Positions 1-12,400 of a DNA stretch of 64,000 bases are shown one piece after another; position 1 is the first letter of the stretch; every line of letters starts with the position of its first letter. A program made the position numbers and the translations under genes. The notes beneath the pieces are model-generated. The model saw only the letters and a list, made by a program, of their open reading frames with translations, was not told the origin of the DNA and did no database searches. Where the stretch lies: positions 30,782,664 through 30,846,663 of the forward strand of contig NC_084768.1 in NCBI RefSeq assembly GCF_028858725.1, written 5' to 3'. Source of the stretch: Colius striatus. Taxonomy: Eukaryota > Chordata > Aves > Coliiformes > Coliidae.

Positions 1-410
1 CGTGCCCCTCGCAGGTCCCCGCGGACGCTCAGCAGCAGCTGGCTTGTTGCCTGAGAGAGTTGCCGAGCACATCCCCTCCGGCTGGGTGGGCAGTTGGGGG
101 GCAGCCGTGGGGCGGGCTGAGGGCACACGTGTCCCACCCCCCCCCACAGAGTCACCCGGCCCCAGGGCCCTGCTGAATGGAGCCCTGGTCCGGGCGCTGA
201 CCTGCAGGGAGGCTGCAGCCCGGGCCCGTGCGTGCATGGCCTGGAGCGAAGCCGGTGACGGCAGCCAGAAGGGCAATACAGGCACTGAACTTGGCGGTAC
301 ATGACTGCATGGTGTGTGGTGTTCCAGTTAAACCAACCGATAATGCAAACCCAGCATTTTCATTGTCTAGTTATTCCAATCCTTGCTGTAAATGTGCCAC
401 ATGAATAAAG
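1..410 (+). other. Probable 3' end (3' UTR and polyA site) of an unidentified plus-strand gene
   Basis: A canonical AATAAA lies at about 402-408 and is followed by a GT-rich stretch at about 440-465, the usual arrangement of a vertebrate cleavage/polyadenylation site. Upstream I see no frame I can recognise; the open frames are short and GC-driven. In human the gene facing DMAP1 tail to tail is ERI3, so this may be the ERI3 3' UTR, but no ERI3 coding sequence is visible and the assignment is positional inference only. Confidence 0.35.
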
Positions 411-884
411 TTTGGGGGTAAAGGAGCCCGGGCTGTGCCCGTGCGTGTGTGAGTGTGTCCGGGGGGCAGAGGTGGGGCTGTGCTGCCTGGATACATGGAG
501 CAGGAGGCTCTCCCAGCAAGCTGCCCTCCCTAGGGAACAGCCTCCCAGCATGTCCTGTCCGTGCTCCCCAAAAAGGCCAGTTTTGGCGGTGGAGGTGCGG
601 GTTCCCTGCTGCAGGGTGACAGCCACCACCGTGTCCCAGTGGCTTTTGGCACGCCGGAGGGCAGTGAGAGCATCCCTGCATGGCAGTGCCCCACAGCAAC
701 CATGCCCAGCCCTGCAGGAGCCACCACTAAAGGGCGGCTCTGGTGCCGCCGGGTGATGGGGACACAACGTCCAGCTGGCACAGAGTGGGCAACTCCCAGA
801 GGGAAGGGGCAGCCCCAGCCCACTTGCTCCAAGCAAAGGTCAGGGGAGTGTTTAATGGTTCCCTCTGTGCGGCCCCCGATCAGC

Positions 885-890
885 TTTATT
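885..890 (-). terminator. Minus-strand AATAAA polyadenylation signal (candidate)
   Basis: The plus strand reads TTTATT, giving AATAAA on the minus strand. It lies convergent to the plus-strand signal near 404. Whether any transcript ends here is not shown; it could mark a distal DMAP1 3' end or be a chance match. Confidence 0.25.
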
Positions 891-1919
891 GACCTATTTT
901 CAATGGAGTCGTCCAATTAGTTTTCTATGAAAACTAAGAACTTGGCCTTTGCCCTTTACTCCTGCAGGCGAGAAGGCGGCTCTCGAGGACGTTGTCACGG
1001 CAGATTGATCGCCCGTTACACTTGAAAGGCAGGTGGAGGGGCTGCGGTGGGCAGCGGGCACACAGCCAGCGGCAGAGGTGCCCACACGGGCAGCACGTGA
1101 ACCAGGCTGCATCACTGGCTGCAGCCACGCCGCAGCCTCTCTGGGGCCATGCAAAATATGGAGTGCAGGGCTCAGGGAGCCCTCTCCCTACGGGCTGAAG
1201 CCAGAGGTGTCTGCCTGCCCGAGGCAGGGCAGCTGGAGGAACAGGGCCTGACAGTGAGTGAGATGAGTGTTTCCTGGCAGGGATGTCCCCGCACCTTGGC
1301 GAGGCACGTGGGGCACACAGGAGAGCAGTTACAGGAGGCTGGGCTTGTGGGATGCTGGAGGGAGCTTCGCAGCCCAGAGTAGGGCCTGGTGGCGCCAAAA
1401 GTAGCAAGGTTGCAGCAAATCCCACTGCTGCTCTGTGACTGGGGGGCTCAGAGAGAGCCACTGGCACCAAGGGCTCCCAGGATGGGAAGCAGCAGCTGGT
1501 GTGCCCAGGGTGGAGGTGACACAGCTCACACCATCACCCTCGCTCCACACAGGCTCAGCAGGGCTAACAACAGCTCCAGCACAACTTCTCTATCAGAGGG
1601 ACCCTAAAAAAATCGACTCTGCCACCCCAAACCCAGCAGAACCAACAGTAGGCAGCAGCATGGGGCAGCCATGGCCGTGGACAGAGCCACAAGCAGCCCC
1701 GCGGCCACTCTCCAGCACCGGCTGCAGGCGCCTGGGGGCCATGCAGGGCAGGGGCTGGCTCCCACTGCTCTGCTTGGAAACAGCTCTGCTCCCCCTCCTC
1801 GCTCAGCACAGGAGCCTCATGGGTTCTGCACGTTGAGAGGAGGAGCTGGAGGCCGGCTCCCTTCACTTTCTCTAGGGACAGCAGGTGGGAGCACTCAGGT
1901 CTCATGGAAAACACACCTG

Positions 1920-2328
1920 CCAAACCAGTTTCTCCTTGTGTTTAAGTGGAACTTGTTGTGTTCCAGCTCCTGTCCATTATCCCCCAGTCCTGTCACTGGG
2001 CACTACAGAAAAAAAGTGTCCCCCCATCCCCCTGACATCAATCCTTTAGGTACTTATAAGTGTCACTGAGTTCCCCCCTCAGTCTCCTCCAGACTAAACA
2101 GCCCCAGTTCCTGCAGCCTTTCCTCATCAGGAAGATGCTCCAGCCCCCTGATCATCTTGGTGGCCCTGCACTGGCCTCTCTCCAGCAGTTCCCTGTCCCT
2201 CTTGAGCTGAAGAGCCCAGAACTGGACACAGGACTCCAGAGGAGGCCTCACCAGGGCAGAGCAGAGGGAGAGCAGAACCTCCCTTGACCTGCTGCCCACA
2301 CTCTCCTGGGCAGCGCACCCCAATATAC
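1920..2328 (-). repeat. CR1 LINE fragment (reverse orientation)
   Basis: The segment is the complement of the CR1 3' region. It contains the diagnostic stretches that read, on the minus strand, as 'ctgggctcttcagctcaaga' and 'ctgtttagtctggagga'. It shares these with the CR1 copies near 24.6, 33.6, 37.2 and 59.3 kb. The extreme CR1 3' tail is missing, so the copy is truncated at both ends. Confidence 0.85.
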
Positions 2329-3164
2329 ATGAGCTAAAGGAGCAGGCCTTGCAGACCTTCACCCTCCACAAAGGAGGTTCCAGAGCTGAATCAAGCTGGA
2401 GGAAAGACAGGGCCACTCACACCAAACAGGGAGCATCACCCCAGCCCTGTGGCTGCAGGACACGCTGCCCCGGCACGGTGACTGCAGGCAGGTCCCTGCC
2501 CTGTCCCCAGAGGCCTGCAGAGCCGCTGCCCCAGCCTGCAAGCACGCAGGGGCTGGAGGAGGCAGCGCTGACAGCTCTCTGGCAGGAGGCAGGGCTCGCC
2601 CTGCCCGGCGCTGCCCGCTGCCTCCCCGGGGAAGGCGGCTTCACGTCCCGCCGGGCACACGGGCAAACACAGGCTGGAATTTGCAGGGCTAACAGTTAAA
2701 CACAAGGCACACACGGATCCTGTCAGAGGCCCTGGCACGGCCGCCTGCGCGGGGTGCGATTAACGGGGAAATAAAAGGGCCAGAGGAGCCAGGCAGCAGC
2801 GCCAACACACGCCCTATAAAAACCCAACCCGTGGTAATCAGGGGGAACCGAAAGGTACGTTTAAAAAACACCCCAAACCCCACCCTGGAAACAAAGGAGC
2901 TGGGTTTTGTGGCTTTCCTGGGAGGGCTGGGGAATTAATGGGGAAGAGCACATGTGTTTGATAATCTTTATATGGCAAAAGACCCATCTTTCAAGTATGT
3001 CACAAATTCATATTAATCACCTTCCTATTGCCTTCCGTGGCGCAGCTATTCCAGTTGCCTTGGGCAAAACTGGGGACTGTCTGGTTAAAAAAAATGTTTT
3101 ACATTATAATTTACAAGAGCCTACAAGTCTAGTTTCTTTTAATGGAAAGAACGATTAAAAAAAA

Positions 3165-3235
3165 AGAGAGAGAGGAATATATATACACCCTGGTATATAT
3201 ACACTATATATATATTAAAATATATATATATAAAA
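3165..3235. repeat. TA-rich simple repeat
   Basis: Several runs of alternating TA (ATATATATA) separated by short interruptions follow a GA run. This is ordinary microsatellite sequence in otherwise AT-rich DNA. Confidence 0.8.
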
Positions 3236-4766
3236 GACAGATATTGTAACTCCATCTGGAAAGAGAGAACGTTTGATCTTAACAATGTTAACTTCTAGCT
3301 TTCAAACAGGCTCAGAAAACAAGAAGTCAGCAGGAGTTCAGATAAAGGAAGCTTAAAAGTCAAATAATTCTGACTCTGAACCCGAGACTTCTTAGACTCG
3401 AGGTCCTTTCCTTTACCCATTAATGGGCTGACTTGTGAGCTCGGGAACAAAGTGCTGCAATGTGAGGATTTCTGAGAGTCACTCATTACAGATCACTGAG
3501 TGGAGTCTGAGTTGCGGAAATCAAAGGATCCAATCTGGAGTAACTGGCTGAACTTCTGCTTGGAACTAATTTGTTCCGAGTTGGGCTCACCTTTCACCTC
3601 CCGAAGGCCCTGAGTAAAGTCCCTCCCGGGGTCAGCGGCAGCCGGCACCGGGGGGATCCCAGCTCGGCTGCCAGGGGCAGGACGGGCACTGCGGCCCCGA
3701 GGAGAGGGCAGGTGGGCAGCCAGGGCAGGATGAGGCGGCTTCCCACTGCCCCATGGGCTCTCACCCCTCCTAACCTGGGCAAAAACACCCTGGTTGAGGT
3801 GCCCCCCACCCCACTGCTGGCCGAGGGGGATGGTACCACAGTGTCTCAGGACCCTGGTGTCCCTTTTACCCATCTGCTCCAATCCCTGGAGAGGAATCCA
3901 GGCACCCAGGACAGGGCTCAAGAGGCAGGACTCATTCCTGGCTTTGCCACTCACCCCTTCCAACATCTGGAGCAAGATACTTCTCTCCAGGGAAACAAAC
4001 CTGGCTTCAGGGGAGCAGCTGGTTTGGAAGCTGAACTAATCCGTCCTTAATCCAATGTGTGGAGTGCCATGGACAAGCACTGCCAGACAGCACAAAGGGA
4101 TTCTCCAGCTTGGAGGAATTTGAAGCAGGGAGATTAAATGATTCCCCCAAGGGCCTCCAGCATCTCGGTGGCAAAGCACACACTTGAACTGGGGAGTGCG
4201 AGGCTGGCACAGCAGGGCTGAACCGCTGACGGACCTCGGCAAGGGAGGGGCAGAGGCAAGGGGTCACCCAGAAGCACCCAGGGCCAGGGCTGCAGGAGGG
4301 AGGGAAAGGCCACTTCCAAGCACCTGCACTGTCAATATTGCCACCTCTGCTGCTGCAGGGTGGGGGAAGAGCAGGGCACTTGCCAAGGCAGGTTGCTTCC
4401 TCAGCACTATGTCCTGGGCCCACTGCGAGTGCCCAGCCACCCCCTTCTCAGCGCTAACCCCAGCCCCCTCGTCTTCCAGAGGCCACCACACTGAGCAGGG
4501 CAGGGAGCACCACCAACACCTGGCCCGCACTCAGCTCGGCCCATCTGTGGAAAAGCTGGCTGTGGGCCACAGGCTGCTTTCTCTCCATCACCTCACCCAC
4601 AGCCATAGGAAAGGTTGAGGACAAGCACAGTGCAGGGCCCTGCCTGACCCTCCCAACATACCTGAGCCAGGCTGAACGTGGTACAGCGGTCCCATTCCCC
4701 TCCTCTCCAAGATACCCCTCCAGCTGGGATGTAATTCTTCCCCCCTCGAAAGGTAGCATAAAATGG

Positions 4767-4935
4767 TCACAGTGTGAATGTGCTTGACCTTTTGTCTTGG
4801 ACTAATCTAATTGTGTCGTCTTTGTGTAATCAGCCGGTAAAGGTCAGTGCTGTATTTAACATGGGGGCCCTTTAGGTACTGAATTTGCCTTGCAGTGAAT
4901 TAACTTGATTATATTTCTCTCAAATATGTCAGAGA
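4767..4935. promoter_or_regulatory. AT-rich island with two AAAGGTCA nuclear-receptor half-sites (putative enhancer)
   Basis: A compact, low-CpG, non-repetitive island lies inside GC-rich sequence. It carries AAAGGTCA on the minus strand (785-792 of the 4 kb block, i.e. 4785-4792) and on the plus strand at 4839-4846. This half-site is used by several orphan nuclear receptors. It also contains TAAT/ATTA cores. Function and conservation are inferred from appearance only. Confidence 0.25.
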
Positions 4936-6209
4936 CCAGGTCAGTTTAACCCTCTCTGCACTGCCTGGGCCCACCCCTTTGTTTCCAGCTCCAGGAGGTG
5001 GCACTGAGGAACAATGGGGTCAGAAACAACACGCATGGGCTCCCTCTTCCTGCAGCCACAGCCGCCTCCACCACCGCCATCGCCACCGCCACCTCTCCCA
5101 CCTTCCCAACAAGCAAAGTCTCGAGGAGCAGCGAGCGTTGGGTGAATCAGCCCGAAAAGGAGCGCAGGGAAGGGGTGAGATTTCAGACTGAATAATGCAG
5201 GAGGGTTTTAAGAAAACAATTCAGAAGACTTCTTTGCAAACATGAACCTGTCTCAGCGGAACGCTTCCTTACGACTCCATATTGTCACAATCAAACAGGA
5301 CATTACTCAAGTCCAGATTAACGCGTCGCCTCTGCCGTTGACAGACAAGGTGTTCTCAATATCCTGCAATACATTGTACATTTTAGAAAGTGAAGGTCTG
5401 TGCCGCTACCAGGGGCAGTATGTCTGAGGCGTCGGGGATGCCACGGTGTGCAGACGGGGCAGCTTTTACCAGGCAGCTCAGCTCAGCTGTGCCAGGGGAC
5501 TGCGCAGAGGGGAAAGCAGCCTCAGCAGAGCCCCGCGCGTGCCCTCGGCTGGGCAGCCTGCCCTCCTGGAGGTGGGGGGAGGAGAGGCTGGTGATGCACA
5601 TCCTGCACAGGACGTTGTCCTAGGGCTCGCAGTGGAAGAACCCCTAGGCCCGCCTTGCCTTTCTCGGCACTGGAAGTAGGGTCATAAAACCACCTCTTTG
5701 CTCTTCAACACCTCTCCCCTTCCCGAGCCTCCCGCTCCAGGCAGGGCTACTGCTTGACGCCAGGGACTCAGGGCAGGTCACGGCTCGTCATCCCAAGGCT
5801 GCTTTCCCCACTCGCTTCCCTCCGCTGAGCGACCCTTACGGGGCTGCGTTCTAGAAGGAAAATGCCTCAGGCCTGCAGCTGCACTGGCGTGTGGCTGTTG
5901 CTGCCCTAGCGCAAGCTCTCGTCACCCAAAGCCTCGCTGCTTTGGTCCATGGTGGCACCCACGTCAAGCCATCTGCCTGCATGCAGGATGTAGAAAGCCC
6001 TGCTGACCCCACCTGTAGCACCAAGAACACTGTCCAGCACAGGAGACAAGCCCAGAGAGCAGCACTGGGCCCTGGGGGGGACGGGCGTGCTGTGCTCCCT
6101 CGGACCGCACGCCTGGAGGAGAGCAGGGCAGCATCCCCAGCGCCTGTCAGGGCAGCTGCGTCGGAGACCTGAGCGCTCCCTGTTCTGCCCCCCCAACCTT
6201 CCTTCTCAC

Positions 6210-6493
6210 CGAGTTGGGGGTCAGTGGTGCTCCTACTACATCAATGATCTGGTCCTTGGCATCTCCCTTGCCCTCCTCGATGCCGAGCCCTGCCTGGCCA
6301 TCCGGGTGAGTGCCCTCGGCACTGAGGGGGCCGATGCTCCCAGCTTTGGCCAGGGCTTCGTAGCGGTGCCGTAACATCTGCAGCTCGTACTCGCAGTTGG
6401 CAAAGGCCTGCTTCAGCTCATACAGCAGCACCAGGTCGCTCCGCAGCTCGTTGAACATCTGCACAATCTCCTCTGTGGGCATAGGGTTGAGAT
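6210..6493 (-). CDS. DMAP1: DMAP1 coding exon 9 (residues 350-444)
   Basis: The acceptor is TTTTCCTCCATAG. The exon encodes [20 protein letters not shown] through [20 protein letters not shown], then a poorly conserved linker, and ends [13 protein letters not shown] at the donor GTGAGA. Human DMAP1 continues from this same point into a short lysine/serine-rich last exon. Confidence 0.95.
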
Positions 6494-9400
6494 CTATGGA
6501 GGAAAAGGAGGTTCTGTTAAACACCCAGGCTCACAACGGGACAACTGGAAGATCCTTGGAGAGGTCCCGGCTGTCCATCCGCTCCCACAGACACGCTGGG
6601 ACTCACCTCACATGGACCATTAGCTAACAGCATCCCTAAGGACTTTAGACCAGCATTTCCAGGCCGTCCTTTGCCTCTGGCCAAGGACTAAGGGTGAACC
6701 TGCAAAGTCCAGCGCTCATCAAGTGAAGGATGGTGGGAGATGCAGCTCAGACCAGATGGCTCAACCTTGCCACCCCATCAGGTCACACAAAGAGCTCTCA
6801 GCCTCGGCAACAAGTCCTCCCACGCTGCTCCAGAGGGCAAAAGAGCTCCTGCTGCTCCCTACGCTTTCACCAACAAGGGGTGAACAGGCCAAGCTCCCTT
6901 GCCTCTCCTGTTACTCTTCCCAGGGTAGGAGAGGCAGAGAATTGCTCTCCCGCTGTGTTACGGACACGTTTTCATGCAGACTTGAACTGCTTGTGGCTGG
7001 GGCTGGCAGATCACATCCCACACCATGCATTCTGCTGCAGCCCATCACGCAGAGCCAGGAAGAGCTGCGTGTTCTGGAGAACAAAAGGATGAAGCTCTGC
7101 ATGTTTGTCCTGACAATAGAGCAGTGTCTCCCTGCACGCAGGGATGCCCAGGTGACCTCTCCCTGTGTTCACCGACACAAAGCCCAGGTGTGCTTCTGCA
7201 CTCTAAGGCACCGCAGGGCTGGAGCACCAGGAAGCCCTCGAGATGCATGTGAGCGGGGAGTCAGGAACCCCTCCCTATCCCTGTGGAAAGTGAGCTCTAA
7301 GAATCACTCACTTCCCTAAGGCTTCCCTGGCAAGCAAAGATGGTAACTCCATCAGTTTTAAAGCAGAAAGAGGAAGCCACCCCAGTTGAGCCACTTTCAC
7401 CAGCCACAGGAGGCTTCCAGCACTGCACAGTCTCTGAGACAACACGTCAAGCTATAAACCAACAGGTCCAAAAAAACCTACCAAGAGTTAACAGCAGTCA
7501 GTGCTGGGAGCAGGCTCAGTAATCTCTTGTAAATCACCAATAAGGCACTTTTTTTTTTCCCCCTCCTCCTTCTTTTTTTCCTATTTTTAAAAGTCCCCCC
7601 AGCCACAGTGGGGGGAAAGGGGATCATCAGGTGTCTAATCAAGGGGCACTACGTGCTGGGACCTGTAGTACCTGCAAACCACAGCCAGTGCCCGGAGGGC
7701 AGCAGCCAGCCATGGACTGCACTTCTCCTCTGCCTACGAGCGGGTATTGTAGATGTGAAGTGAACCCTTCTTTCTGCTGCTAAGACACTGGAGTTCAAGA
7801 GTGAGGGCTGTGTGTTTACTCGCCTTTCAGCGGAGATGCTCCAGATTTTCACCCAGCATGCAACCTATAAAGGGGGGGGTGACGAACAGTCCCAGACGCA
7901 TTTTGGACTTGCCACGGTGAGCAGTAAATTAAGAGGAAAGGAAGGTTGAAAGGGAGCCAGGGCAGCCCCGAACAATGCGCGTGCCGTGGTCACCAACGCG
8001 CTCAGAAGTACCTCTCCCGGCAAGGCTGAGATTTGCCTTCCTAATACTGTGCTGCCTCTCTTGATGGTTAAAAAGGCCCAAACAAGAGAGAAACAAAGGC
8101 TCTTTTAAAACAGTTTTTTTTTCTACTGGGAGGGAAAAAAAAAAACCCACCCCTGTGCATCTTGTTCTGCCTTTTACCCTCTGTCTCTCCTCCTTTTTTT
8201 TAAACACATAAAATATTTTAAAAACCATTCACATACTGTTATTCAAGAAACTGGCTGTATTACTAGGGGAAAAAATAGCCCATCTCGAGAACAAAGGCGA
8301 GCTCTGTGTGTCTCTTTCTCTCTCTCTCTCTCTTGCGTGCCCCCTTTACTCACCTACTCCGAGTTCCATCAGCATCTGCTCCAGGGCTTTAATCTTCTTC
8401 TGTCCCACCGAGCTTGGCAGTTTCATCTGGAACACAAAGGTAACAGAGCCACACAGCTCAGAGATAGCCCTCACTCACAGCCGTCTAGTTCAAAAGGCAA
8501 GAGAGCTTTTCTTTTTATAGTGCAGGGGGAACAAAAAAAGAAAGGGAGAGAAAGGAAAATCAAGTGGTAAGAGAGGGAGACAAGGGCTGAAAGTTTTCAG
8601 ACTAGGTCCGAGGGCAGGTATTGAAAAGCCCGGTCATGAGGGCTTTTATTTTCTCTCTCGTGTGTGTGCAAGACACGCTGTTTTACAGTTTCCATGTGTC
8701 ACTGAATTAACAACAAAAGTTCTTCTTGGCTTCAAACCCTCTCCCGCGGTGCCCAGCCCATCAAAGGGCTCATTTACACAGCGGCTAATGTGCAATGCTG
8801 CCCTACTTTATTCGCTTTAGCCGGCCTGATTAGACTCATGCGCTAACAGACTCACTTCTCCTTTTACCTGCTGAGCCCCAGACCTGTGGGATTCATTTAC
8901 AGAGCAGGCTTTATAACAAAGGGGAGAGACAGAGAGAGCACAGTTACTTGACTGGCGGAAGTGTGAACACACATTTACATCGGAGCTAAGGGGCTAGGTG
9001 AGAGAGGAAGCATCAGATGTGAGCTATGAAAGGGAACAGGAGCTAGCCAGGAGAGGAAGAATGCATACACTTAGCAGGGTCCTTCCTCTGCATTCATTTG
9101 GGCTCTAGCAGGAGTGCTAGCTGCTCAGACCAAGCGTTTATTAGATTCCAAGCAGCACAAATACAGCTGGCACAACATGGCAGGAAGAACAGGTTTCCAA
9201 GCCCTGCAGGTGTATCCAAGAAGGAGTGAAAACATTTTCAATCCTCAGCGGTGCCACAAGACAAGACCAGGAAAGAAATGATTCTCAGCAGGGGCAGCAG
9301 CAAACACCTCACTGCACAAGGTCGCAGGCTGTCCCTCCATATCCAGCCCAGCTCTCACAGGGAATTGCTATCCCCAGCCCAGGCTGCCCAGCAAGCCACT

Positions 9401-12400
9401 GAACAGCTAAGAGAGGAGAGCAGCCATCCTGCAGACTACTCTGATCAGGGCCCCCAGCCTGGGCCAAACCAACACTGGGCTGGGAACAACCCAAAAGGAA
9501 AAGACATTCCTTACTCCCTTAAAACTGGGCTCTGAGGTGAGCTCACCAGAGGGTCCCACGGTTACCTTCCCACAAGCCACAGCTTAAAATTCCCCTAAAC
9601 AGCCAGCTCAGTGTCAGTCTCCCAAATCAGGCTCGTCTCCTTCACAGTGTTCACTGCCCCAACATAAAAATGACAACATGAGACATCACCTGGAACTTCT
9701 TAACTCCTCTGATAGCAGGAGCATTGCACAGACATACCCCAGTGGTGGAAGCCTTAACCTTAACTTTGCCAGGGCTGAAGGTGTCCCACCAGCAGCTCCA
9801 GTGCAGGACCTGCTGGGAAAAGCTGCCTTCTCCACCACATCATTTCAGCCAAGAGACCAGAGCAGGGATGCCACTGAGCACCCCAGAGGTGCAGGCCTTC
9901 CACAGTACACGCTAAGAAGCACCCACTCCTTTTGCTAGATGTTACCAGCACAACTGAGACTCCAGCAAGGGATCAAGGGGACTATCAGGGGAGGACTTCT
10001 AAGAAACCAATCTGATGTAGAGGATCCAAAAGGCACACTAGGGAAAAAGGAAAACCCACTCTCATGCACACAGCCAGCACCAAGGACTAGAGGACACCTC
10101 TATCCCTTTTCATGCCCTGAAGGTCTTGGCTTAGAACTGGGGTTTCTGCAAAGCAGTGAATTGCACACTTCAGAGACTGAATCTTTACAGTTGACCCCAA
10201 AATGATTGTTTTTGCAGAAGAAAGGCTGCCAAAGGTATCAGACATTTGGATTTCAGTCAAGTCTTTGGTCCAGATTCTGAACTTGAACAGAACCTTACTG
10301 GAAGTAGGTTTTCCCAGGAGCTCTGCTGCACAGACTACCTGCATACACCCTGCTGAAAACCAGCAGGAGAAGGCAGAGCCCTAAGGTAAGGCAGCCCAGA
10401 GCACTGGGACAGGAGATGGTTCCATTTGTTTGGTGGGTGCCATGCTGCAGCTAGCAGCGGGATGCCAAGGAAGGAAAGGTCACTTGGCACAGGACACAGA
10501 ATGGTTAGGCCTGAAGCATCGGGAAGACATTCCTGAGAGCAAGAGGCCTTGGTCCAGAGCACTGTTCTGCACAGAACACCCAAATTGGGCGAAGTATCCA
10601 GCTCTGTCTGAGATGGGGGATGTGTAGGCTGACCCAGTCAGACTTTGCTATCCTTAACTTTCAGACACAAAGAGTTAAAAGAGCCCAGCACCTCCTGTGT
10701 GGGGACACAGCAGGATTCCCTCCCTGTTAAACATCAGTGGCAAAAGCCTGCTGGACTTTACACCAGCTTCAGGAACAAAGGACAAGAAACAGGAAAAGCT
10801 GATGCATGCCTAGGCTAGGTGGACAGATAGGAGGCACTGGGTTGCTCCTTAGAGGAAGAGCACAAGCTTTTCTCATGGGAGTCTTCCACTAGCTCAAGGA
10901 ACTACTGGCAACACAAACAATTAACCTGGCGAAGCCTTCAACTTTGGTGTTGAGTATGTCCTGCTGGCATCCCACAGGAGTCTGGTCAATGAATGCCAAG
11001 CCAAGGCTTTCACTGATACTCCTGAAGATTAGAAGATGGAGCAGGCAGAGGCATGACAAATCACTTTAACTTCAAAGAAAGGAACACTGGAGATGCTCTG
11101 GAGGAGTGGGGCTGAGAGTTTAAAAACACATCAATTAAGCTTCCTTTTAATTCAGGCAGGAGGATCTGGCCTGCGAAGAGGAAGGCTTCATTGGTTTCTC
11201 AAAGCAAGAGTATATTTTAATTTTACCATCATTAAGAAAATGTTATGATTTATGTGGCTGCTGTCGGACTAATATCTTTAGAATTTAGCTGGCTAAGCCA
11301 ATTCATCTCTAAGACTGATGAAGGCTGATTGCTCTCTATGCAAAATGTATTAAAACTAAATGAGCAGTCTATTACTCAAATGCTGCTGATAATCTGTTAG
11401 CCAGGGTCCGTTAGCCGGGCTGCCTTGTTGCGGGAGAGGAGCCTTCATGCCTTCCACAGTTCTCATAAGCCCAAACTTATTTCAGCAAGCTCTTCTTTGT
11501 TTCAGTCTTTTAAGCAGATGTTCAGAACACTCCAGAATGCTGGAAGTGGTGTATCACCTGCCCTTTTCCCTGAGGAATGAAGCAGAGACCGTGGGTCCCA
11601 TCCAACGGCACAGAGAGCAGCTCTCCAGCTGAGCCCCGTGTGCTGGGCTGCGTGCTTTCTGCAGGCCCTGTCTCTGCATTAGTAACATCACACTCAGGAC
11701 AACCTCGCTGCTCACACCCCAGCTCCTGGGATGCTCTTGGTGTTGTCATGGATCCAGTCATCTGCAGGGCCTGAGGAAAATTATGCTCCTCAGAGAACAC
11801 CAGTGAGCCACCACGGCTTCCGAGGTGAATGGCATTTGCCCTTTTCTTTCCTTCCTTACACCAGACTATTATTGTTATTTATTATCTTTAAAGTCCCCAT
11901 ATAATAATAACACCTGGGAAACAGATTGCTCCAGTCAGAAAACTGATTAGCTGGGATTTTTGAGGTTACTATATTTTGGATGCTCTTCTCCTCTGACAGC
12001 CTCTCCCTGCAGCCCTCTTTGCAACACCAGCCCGCGCTTATAATTACACCAACGTCGCTTTTGATTTAAGGACTGTAATCCTTTGTCCTTGCTATAAACA
12101 ACCTGCATTAAACACATGAACTGTGTGTACCAAGAGAAAAATAAATAAAGAGCTACAGAAAATTGTGTGAATCAACACCATGAAGCCACAGGACGAGAGC
12201 CTACCTATGGAGAGAGGAGCCTTGCCTGATCCTGGGATGCACCTGGCTGACAGGCACGGAGCACACCAGCAGTAAACCCCTCTGCTCTGCCCTGAAGGAG
12301 CAGGGCATTGCTCTGGAGTTGGGCCACACAGACTGGCCAAGTTGGGCAAAACATCCACTGCACTTTCACAGGAGGAGCTGAGAGACTGGGGGTAGCCCCA

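Larger units (their letters stand above)
411..6209. other. Intergenic / DMAP1 3' flank, no recognisable gene
   Basis: No frame resembles a known protein. The stretch holds one CR1 fragment (1920-2328), a TA-rich simple repeat (3165-3235) and AT-rich islands with a conserved non-coding look (about 2690-3160, 4767-4935 and 5230-5400). A minus-strand AATAAA lies at 885-890. The DMAP1 terminal exon and 3' UTR should lie here, directly below 6210, but I could not locate the exon. Confidence 0.5.

Noticed and set aside
5640-5670. Minus-strand PRKARRA-stop, considered as a basic DMAP1 tail
   Set aside because: The basic frame does not match the phase left by exon 9, and the in-phase frame runs on without similarity.
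5795-5830. Minus-strand frame RREASGESSLGMTSRDLP after an AG, considered as the DMAP1 last exon
   Set aside because: Phase would fit, but the pyrimidine tract is poor and the resemblance to the K/S-rich DMAP1 tail stops after a few residues.
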